Of a stretch of DNA of 64,000 bases, positions 56,271 through 64,000 are shown piece by piece. Positions within the stretch are counted from its first letter, which is position 1. Each line of letters begins with the position of its first letter. The position numbers were made by a program, and so were the translations under genes. The notes beneath the pieces are model-generated. The model worked only from the letters and a program-made list of their open reading frames with translations. It searched no databases and was not told the DNA's origin. Source of the stretch: Hofstenia miamia (lineage: Eukaryota; Xenacoelomorpha; Acoela; Hofsteniidae); contig CABFPE010000348.1 in assembly GCA_900660155.1 (NCBI GenBank), forward strand, positions 149,271 to 213,270, given 5' to 3'.

Positions 56271-57340
56271 ACAAAGAGTAAAAATTGATCACGTTTTCTC
56301 AGACTATACTACTACAAATCTAGGCGTACCACAAGGAACTGTATTAGGACCCATTCTTTTCGAACTTTATGTCAATGACATCTCAAAATCCTTGACAAAT
56401 GGAACTATTTACCAATATGCAGACGATACTTGTATATTATGGACAGCAAAAAATCCCTTTGAGGCAACCAAACATTTGACAAAAGATATTGAAAATCTCA
56501 TAACATATTTTAATCATAATAAACTAAAAATCAATTCTGACAAAACTCAATTTATCATCTTTTCATCTGAACAACAACAAAAGCTTACTAAAAATTTTAA
56601 AATTAATGTTTGTTATAACGAAATTAATCAAAGTAAATGTGTAAACTATCTAGGTGTTTTTTTTAGACAATGAGTTAAATTTCGATAATTTCCCACAAAT
56701 TAAAAAAGATGGCATGTGGAATAAAATATTTGTACCATTTGCGCCATGTAGGAAAATCATCGCATTTAGAACTATTTCATTCATTTGTCTTAAGACAATT
56801 TAATTACTATGCATTTCTTTTTCAAAATCTCACATCGCAAAAACGTTCATCATTAGCAAAAATGTTTAACTGGGCATTTAGAACACTTAATTATATTGAA
56901 AAACATGAATCCATAACGCAATTAAGATCATCATATAACATTTTGGCCCCGAATTACTTTATTCAGTATCAATCTTTATGTATGATTCACAAATTTATTC
57001 ATAAATTAAGTTCATTAAGTTTTCTTAATAATTACATCAAAATCAATAAAAGAAATAAAACACTTTTTAGCATTAATAATCGTCAAGATTCATTTTCTTT
57101 TAAATGTTCAATCTCTTGGAATGATTTAAGTATTGATATAAAATGCGAGAAAAACTATAAACACTTCAAGAAAAAAATAAAACAATTTCTATTAAATAGG
57201 CAAACATTATTGGGCATAGATAATAAACTCAATGCAAGGTCAAATTACTTTTAAAACTGCCCTTTATTTAATATTGCATATTTAATTAGTTTTGTAAATA
57301 TTTTTGTCATGTGTTAGTTTATAGTTTTTACATACATTTA

Positions 57341-58030
57341 AGCAATAAATTTGCTTTGACTCTTTTATTATCCACAATATACATTTAAAAAAACACTGAT
57401 TTTTTCATAGAGGTTCATAGGTGTGTCCTAATGTGAAGTGTACTATTTTAAAACAAAATTTTAAAGTTTAATAATATAAAAAGTAAATGTAGATTTAAAG
57501 ACAGTTTTTTTAAAGAAAAATTGCTATAATTTTTAAAGAATTACTAACCCATCCTATAATATTCATATCTAAAAGACCAAATTTCCCATTTTGTAACATT
57601 GACAGGGAATTTTGGGAAAATGGTTTGGAATGTTTTTTGTTGTATTACTGCAATTATCTCAAAGTAAAAATTTCCAACTTTTGAATTTTTATTTTTGAGA
57701 AAACCGTTTTTCTTGTTAAAATTTTTAAACTTGCTGTATTTGGAAAGGTATAAAAAAATTAGAATCTCCTTTCAAAACTGCGCATTTTGTTGTAAAAATC
57801 TTGTTTATAGCTTCATTACATCAAAAGTTATTAAAGAAAATATCTTTTCTGAAAAATTAGCCAAGCTCTGGCCAACCTAGCTTAGCCAATATTAATCTTA
57901 GACCCAAACATGCTGAAAACCAAATTTTTTCAGTGAAATTTGCTACTTTAAAATTAAAATGTAGTTCTAAAAATTTTTGTTGCTATAGCCTGCTAAATTT
58001 AAGTAATAATATTTAAGGGCCAACTCAGGT
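57341..58030. other. Unassigned AT-rich interval
   Basis: No recognised gene. Several A/T homopolymer runs are present. Confidence 0.5.
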
Positions 58031-58878
58031 TTTTGAAATAAATTTATTTTTAGAAAAATTAATGGCTGTGTAAAACTTTGTTTTGATATTTCAAACAATT
58101 CGGATCAAAATTTAGATCACTCAAGTGAAAAAACAAAATAAAATTTAAAAAAAACTTTTTTTGAAATAAATGGTATAAAAATATTAATAATTCAGGCTTA
58201 TTAAAAAATTTATATAAACNTTGGATGGGGGGCGGACATTTTCTTGTTTGTAATCTAAATTCACCGTTTGCAAACTTGTTCACCCAGTTTTGACAACCAC
58301 GCACACCAAAAATATTAGTTCCAAGTGTTTTAGTAAATTTATTCCATGTTTGATTGGCATTCAGACCAGACATCTACCAAAAATATACAATCGTAAGAAT
58401 CTGGCCTGTATCAAGATTCATTGCAGTACGTAAAAACTCAAAGGTATTGATTGATTCACGTAATGAATATCAATTGAGTAGAAGTATAATTTTATGGCTT
58501 TCTGTTGCAAAAAACCGCGTAGAATTTAATTATATAAAGGAAGTATTGACTAAATAACCATCAGCAAATGCATATTACTCTGGCATATACAATGTATAAA
58601 CAATTTAGAAGGCGGTTCAGTTCTGTAGCACTCAAAATACCGCGGTATCACTTTGGTATGACTATTAAAAATCAATAGTATATTTGGCNTTTTTGAAATA
58701 AATTTATTTTTAGAAAAATTAATGGCTGTGTAAAACTTTGTTTTGATATTTCAAACAATTCGGATCAAAATTTAGATCACTCAAGTGAAAAAACAAAATA
58801 AAATTTAAAAAAAACTTTTTTTGAAATAAATGGTATAAAAATATTAATAATTCAGGCTTATTAAAAAATTTATATAAA
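58031..58878. other. Assembly artefact: contig inserted between two copies of the same 189-bp sequence
   Basis: The 189 bases at 58031-58219 are repeated without visible difference at 58690-58878. N at 58220 and N at 58689 bracket a 468-bp piece. The simplest reading is that a small contig was wrongly placed inside a gap whose two edges overlap. Confidence 0.88.
58225..58373 (-). pseudogene. Mariner-like transposase fragment (helix-turn-helix region)
   Basis: The minus-strand frame reads GCQNWVNKFANGEFRLQ then RKCPPP. This resembles the second helix-turn-helix of mariner transposases (TCQNWFxKFxSGDFxLEDxPRSG). Only about 45 residues are present, and the piece ends at the contig edge. It lies wholly in the suspect inserted contig. 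Confidence 0.45.
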
Positions 58879-59623
58879 CTTCTAATGTTGGGAATTTAAA
58901 AAAACTTTTAATTTTTGAATTAAATTGCAAATATTTTGAGTGAGCTCTCTCCAAATATCATAAATGACAGCAAACAATTATTTTTCCGCTAGAGGGAGCA
59001 ATTTTGATATGTTCAGACTTGTAAAAAACTTAAAATCTTCAACTTCCAGAGCTCTATAAGCCTGCAAAATTTCATGGTGATAGCTGCAATATTAACAGAG
59101 CAATGTGCAAAATGTGTTTTTCAATAAATTTAGGGATCTATAGAAAGCAACTAATTTTGCTTAACAAGAAAGTAAGATTAAAACAGTTAGATTAATAAAA
59201 CTAACTTTTGGTAAAATCCAAAACAATTAGATGAAAACACATTAAAATCAAAGTTCAAGAAGAAAAACAAACAAATGCAAGATCAGTAGAAGAAAAAGCA
59301 AAATTATCAGTTAACAGTTCATTAATATTCAGGAACTAGGCATGTAGAAAGTAACTTCATTAACTGCAAATTCAGCATCCCAAAATTGTAAGCATTGGTA
59401 AATAGGTGAAAAGAATAGATTGTAGCTTGGCAGTATCTTTGTTTACCTCATTAGGTGGCATCTGTCATTCCAATTGTACTAGCACATAAGAACAAAGAAA
59501 AATGCAAAGACAAAAAAATTTAGAAACCAATAGAAAAACATCAGCAAAAACAAAACCATAGTTAATTGATGATACAGACCAGCAACCAGTGGAGGAAATC
59601 CATCTTAGTCCCTATGGGTTCAA
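58879..59623. other. Unassigned interval
   Basis: No recognised gene. It may be internal sequence of the LTR-like element whose end lies at 59643. Confidence 0.35.
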
Positions 59624-60259
59624 GATCATGTCAGGGTCACCATGTATAATCATGTGAGGACAGTGTGAGGGGCAACTAACAATTTGGTACTCTAACTCCA
59701 TCAAACAGGTTCTCAATAACAATAAGAAAAAACAAGTATATTCCTAGCCAACTTCTGGATTCCAACAAAACAACTTATCAATAATTGAACATAGCTATCA
59801 TTTACTATCTTTCATTAGATTCCAACACAATTTGAGTCCACCAATCCCACACAGCATCACACTGAAGTTTTTTCATGAGCTAAGTGTTCCCTAGAGGAAA
59901 ATGAACAGTGCTACCCTACATAATGTCTCAATTGGTATTATCTATCTCATAAAATTTGTTATCCCTAACCTATTTAAAATAAATAAATATAAATAGCATG
60001 TAATTGCCATGCATTCAGGCAAGCCAACAGACATGACTTAAACAAAGTGTAATAAATTATGTGCATATCCAAACAAATAGAAAAAAAATGAATTTTATAA
60101 AATAACTGTACACCTACACCTAACCTAATGTGATCACAATTCAGGGCATGAAGAGAAGGAGCTAATAGTCACCACTCGTCCTCACACTGGTTCCCAAATT
60201 ATTGTTGGAGCCTAATTTATTATCATCATTGTGAATAAAAGCAAAAAAAATAAAACTAC
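59624..60259 (-). mobile_element. Possible LTR with adjacent primer-binding site (fossil)
   Basis: On the minus strand, a TGGTGACCCTGACATGATC primer-binding-like site (59642-59624) directly follows sequence ending ATTATACA. A plausible LTR runs from TGTAGTTTTATTT (at 60259) to 59643, about 617 bp. The primer-binding-like text is similar to that of the miniature LTR element at 30.8 kb. No coding region was recognised. Boundaries are tentative. Confidence 0.4.
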
Positions 60260-63200
60260 AGTGAGAATATAAAAAACACTAGGATTGGGCTAACTAATAG
60301 ATTTTCTGCCTCATAATGCAATGTGTCACTTGTATTTATACAAAATACGTCAATACCTGCATTATATGTACAATTTCCCTTTTCAATCAAAGTTTAAATC
60401 AACAGTGTAAATTTAAAATGAGGGGACGATTGATTAAAGCACAAATTCATATGATTAATGTAGAAATTAAGTAATTGCAAAATAAATCATAACAAATCAA
60501 AACACTATTTACAAAAGACTTTATAAATTATATAATAAGTAATATTATTATAAAATAAAGGATATTGATGGTAACCAAGGAAACTTTTGCTAACAGTCAC
60601 TTCTGGTTTCCCTGGCTACCACAACCAGTGCTCCTTTGCTTAATTCAGATACCTAGTGTAACGTAATCTGAATCATATGTGGTCAAATTAAGAAAAAAGA
60701 AGAAACTAAGACTGAATATTAAAATAAAATATTAATTGTAAAAACATATGATTATGATTAATTAGTTATTTGTAAATTTATAATGCAGTAATTTTTGATA
60801 TTAATTAATTTGGCAAAAAGGCACTAGACCTAAATCGCAACTGCTAATTAAGGCAGAAGTGCATCATCAGCAGATGAATGAAAATTAAAATGTTTGAAAT
60901 TGTCAACAACTGGAAATAGCAGGTACTAGTCAAATATTTGATTGTTTGTTAAGTTTTTACTATAAAAATTGTGTAATCAATCATTTTGGTGATGAATTGA
61001 ATTTACTGGATTAACTTTACGTTTTTGTATCAGGTTATTTTATTTAATACAATGGAAAGCTAAACGTTCGAGCTCTTGGGTATTCTAGACAGTGGTTCAC
61101 GACTCCAGTTAACGGGTGCATCGTGTATAGCCGGTGCTTACCTGAGATGCTCCTAGGTTAGGTATAAGGATAGGGATTTTTACTCGTATTAGCTTTCCTA
61201 TCGTTCATTGTTCGTACTACGATATTTATTACATTATGCTATTACATCTAGCCCTATTAGGAAATTACAAGATCTGTTTGTGTTATCTTGTACAGAATTT
61301 ATTACATATGATTACTAGTGGACTGACGGACTATCAATTCATCCCTTTTGTCATGACCGTATTGATTGTTCACATGTACTCTAGGTTAACATGTAATTAT
61401 TTATATGTAGAGTTATTATATGTAAGAACTCATAACAAGCTAATGCATCCTGGTTGCGAGATTCCCTCAATAGACAACTTTGTTAATAACAAGAACAATC
61501 AATACATCAAATTAATAAGGTATCACACATTATCACTCTCGTACTCATGCACACTATTTCATTACACTGAGTCATCTGAATTGTGGTTGGTGTCTCTATC
61601 GATGTTTCAGTATTGCATGGAAATACTCGTTGTAGCATAATTCTTCAATTCCTCTTTTGTGCTTTGTTGCAGGTCAGGTAAGCATACCCTGTACTTTGTA
61701 CCCTCTGTCTCGTGTCTTGGATCTAAAACAATAGTTGTTAGTTTCGTATCAATGCTAGTTGATGAGATAATAGTTCAATCAGTTAACAACTAAACAATAG
61801 AACTGAAAGAAGAGAGATGGAGATTGGAGTCTGTCACCTACCATACTATCTAAGGAGGAACCAATTGTCACAGCAGCTCCTAAATTAAGCTAAGACTTAC
61901 TAGTATGAAGGTTGGCAAGATTCTACACTAGGATTTTGCTAATAGTCACTACTGACTGGCATAATAGGACAACTAATCAAATACAGAAGCCCAGATTGCA
62001 TCCCAAGTGACATTACAATATCTAAATGTCATCCAAATATTTTTGTGCCTCAGTACCATTTTGGCTTCTGTCACTTTAAATAGCTTTGCTGGTTTTGGGG
62101 CAAATTTAAGGTGTCCATGACATTTTCAGTTTGAAAAAACATGATCCAAATGATAATCAATGACATTTTTATAAAATTTCAAACAGAAATATTATTTTTT
62201 TGCTAATTGCCAATTATTGTGTATATGTGATAAAACAGGGCATACAGTATTTGTATACCATGGATGACATTAAGTTTCTTGTTCAAATATGGAAAATATA
62301 TTAAATGATATTAATACATTTTATAAATGGCCCTCTCTATACTATTTCATAGAGAACTTGCCTATGGTAGTCTGGTACTAAAATTATTTCAAAGGAGTAG
62401 CAAACTGTTTTACTTGCTATTATTGTGGAATCAAAACCAATGAACTTTTTTAATGCTTGATTAAGATGCCAAACATTTCAGATTCTCTATTAAGCCCTGT
62501 TTAAACTGGTTTAAATTGAGGAATTTGAAAGGGAATTCAATAGTGCATAGACGTGGTTACATCTATTCTTCATGTTGATTTCATTTGACGATTTCCATAT
62601 TGAAAGCTTGTGTTTATATTTGTTCCTTTTTCATTGATATTTATCAAACCATTTAAAAGAATAATAAGCTAACATCAAACATTTACTAATCTAATTAACA
62701 CAGGCAAAGCATACAGAGCTGTAGCTATAGTGGACAAGGATGGGCAAATGTCCACCTAAATATATTTTAGCCTTGCCTTTGCCAACTTGAAAAATGGGGG
62801 AAATATGGACCTATGCCAGAGTACAACAAGAAATTCTGTATTTAATTGTTGGTGACAGGTTAAGGTGCAAATTGATTCAGAAAAAGTTTACTTCAATATT
62901 TTTACAAAGATAGTACAGCTACATGAAGTAATGGCTAGGATTTTAGTTTCACAAGTTGATGAAAATCATGTAAAAGATAAAATAAATCATGTCGTCATGA
63001 TAGAATTTCTTTTATTTTCAAATATATTTCTTATCAATTGAGCAAAATTTTGACAGTAATCAAAGAAATATTTACATAAATCCAATTCTAATAGTGAATG
63101 TCATATAGAAATTTTCATGACCTTTGTGTTACATTCAGTGATGTATACTACTGTTAAGTAGATAGCAATTCTGTAAAAACATCAATATTTGATTCTTGCA

Positions 63201-64000
63201 GCTTTATTGGTGCCATCAACAGTTAATATTGTAGCATAATCCATCAAAAAACAGCAAAGAACTACAAGAGGGGAACAAGATCAAATTATAAATTAACTGA
63301 TTTTATTAAATTTGTGTTTTTGATTAATTTACATTAAACCAAGCCATGAAATTTGAATTCGGAATTAATTTGTAAAAATAATTACTTGTTAATTTAACTT
63401 TTGACAAATCACATGTTGATTTTGCTATCACCATATTAATGCAGAACTTTCTGCAACTGGCAACAAAAAACAGTGACAGGTACTTGTTTGATGATAAATA
63501 TGTTTATAAAAAAATTTCTATAAATATGCAGAACAAGGAGAGAAATGTTGAAGGAGAATAAACTCCTTATTATCTACTCATTTTTACTTGGTTTGATTAT
63601 TAATTCAAATGCGCAGCTAGGAGATTCATGCTTGTAATGATCACTAGGCTGTTGTGAGGGATGAAAATAGTTTGTTGCCTAGATTGAGACAATGCATTTA
63701 AGCTAGGAATAGGTATAAGGGCTTTTTACTTGCCGCCTAGCTGGCTATCAATTGATTTCACTTGTTGCATGTAGTAACAAATATGAGATAAGGCGAGATC
63801 ACCACTCTAGGTGTGTTATCGTTATTTATTGTTATCTATCTTATTTTAGATCCAAATTGTTATTTACATTAGACCTATAATGACTGAAAATGGCCTTTTA
63901 TAAATGGAAGTTATGTTATATACTGATGTCATCATAAGTTTAGGAAGCTGCTATTAGTTGTATATTTTAATGGGTTCTTTTAATCTTTCACAGCTACTGT
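60260..64000. other. About 3.7 kb without a confident gene
   Basis: AT-rich DNA with two stretches of richer composition (about 61030-61900 and 63590-63830). Both contain a TAGGTATAAGG-type phrase (61157 and 63708), which suggests copies of one unclassified repeat. The plus-strand 134-codon ORF at 61236-61640 shows no family I recognise and is rich in Leu, Tyr, His and Ser. It may be chance or repeat-derived. No RNA genes were seen. Confidence 0.4.

Larger units (their letters stand above)
55414..57340 (+). mobile_element. CR1-like LINE with esterase-type ORF1, broken, containing assembly joins
   Basis: The ORF1 part (55414-55820) has LIIGSSILKYARLHH, SYPGSNTTELT, VILNTGLID and FFFEITPV. This is the layout of the SGNH/GDSL-type esterase domain carried by ORF1 of many CR1-clade LINEs, with the nucleophile Ser in GSS. 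A repeat of its second half follows a single N at 55820. Reverse transcriptase starts at 56074 (NQFGFRPKFS), is interrupted by 128 N, and resumes at about 56271 (LGVPQGTVLGPILF, YQYADDTCILW, KTQFIIFSSEQQ). One frame break precedes the open 181-codon C-terminal piece (56709-57254). ORF1 joins reverse transcriptase without an endonuclease, so a deletion or misassembly is likely. It is related to the LINE at 21.4 kb. Confidence 0.8.

Noticed and set aside
61236-61640. 134-codon ORF as a host gene
   Set aside because: No family recognised, odd composition, no splice or promoter context. Kept only as unassigned sequence.
1-64000. CRISPR arrays, operons, rRNA or tRNA genes
   Set aside because: The sequence is eukaryotic nuclear DNA. 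No regularly spaced repeat-spacer array was seen and no tRNA or rRNA signature was recognised by reading.

Overview
This window is animal nuclear DNA: very AT-rich, full of (TA)n tracts, with no operons and eukaryotic mobile elements of many classes. The only clearly recognisable host gene is Vang (Van Gogh/Strabismus), a core planar-cell-polarity membrane protein found only in animals. It is present three times. Two copies are open over the full length without introns, and one is a broken copy cut by the window start. The lineage cannot be fixed from sequence alone. The DNA looks like a repeat-laden invertebrate such as a cnidarian or flatworm, but this is inference.

Layout. 1-4.2 kb: broken Vang copy 1 (-), exon-like remnants of an unidentified gene, and an L2-like LINE (+). 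4.3-7.86 kb: a hAT transposase remnant (-) joined to a tnp2/CACTA-like remnant (+), which holds a 426-bp non-autonomous hAT element. 7.9-11.94 kb: a roughly 4-kb unit carrying intact Vang copy 2 (-). 13.4-17.25 kb: a second copy of the hAT + tnp2-like composite, with an 8-bp target duplication. 21.4-23.05 kb: a truncated CR1-like LINE (-). 23.2-24.8 kb: an internally deleted piggyBac element between TTAA-type ends. 28.7-31.3 kb: unidentified remnants and a miniature LTR element. 31.7-32.7 kb: a 1000-N gap. 32.7-46.0 kb: two Crypton-like tyrosine-recombinase elements (-) bracketing intact Vang copy 3 (+), then the second copies of the L2-like LINE and the exon-like remnants, plus a Penelope-like GIY-YIG piece. 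48.6-50.7 kb: dispersed direct repeats. 51.2-53.0 kb: a fossil Ty3/gypsy element (-). 54.2-55.2 kb: a roughly 360-bp tandem repeat. 55.4-57.3 kb: a CR1-like LINE whose ORF1 is esterase-like. 57.3-64 kb: mostly unassigned sequence, an LTR-like end, and an inserted contig with a mariner-like fragment.

Structure. The left 4.2 kb is mirrored in pieces, in inverted orientation, by 33.7-46.0 kb. Vang copy 3 lies between two same-strand Crypton-like elements and two direct repeats of GGTCACAAGCAGTTAGYTAC followed by (TA)n. Vang copy 2 ends upstream exactly at a motif matching the Crypton-like terminus. This arrangement suggests that the Vang unit has been moved or recombined with help from that element, and it is the most interesting hypothesis here.

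Caution. Single-N joins at 39443, 55820, 58220 and 58689 have near-identical sequence on both sides and look like assembly artefacts. Some of the duplication in the window may therefore be technical.
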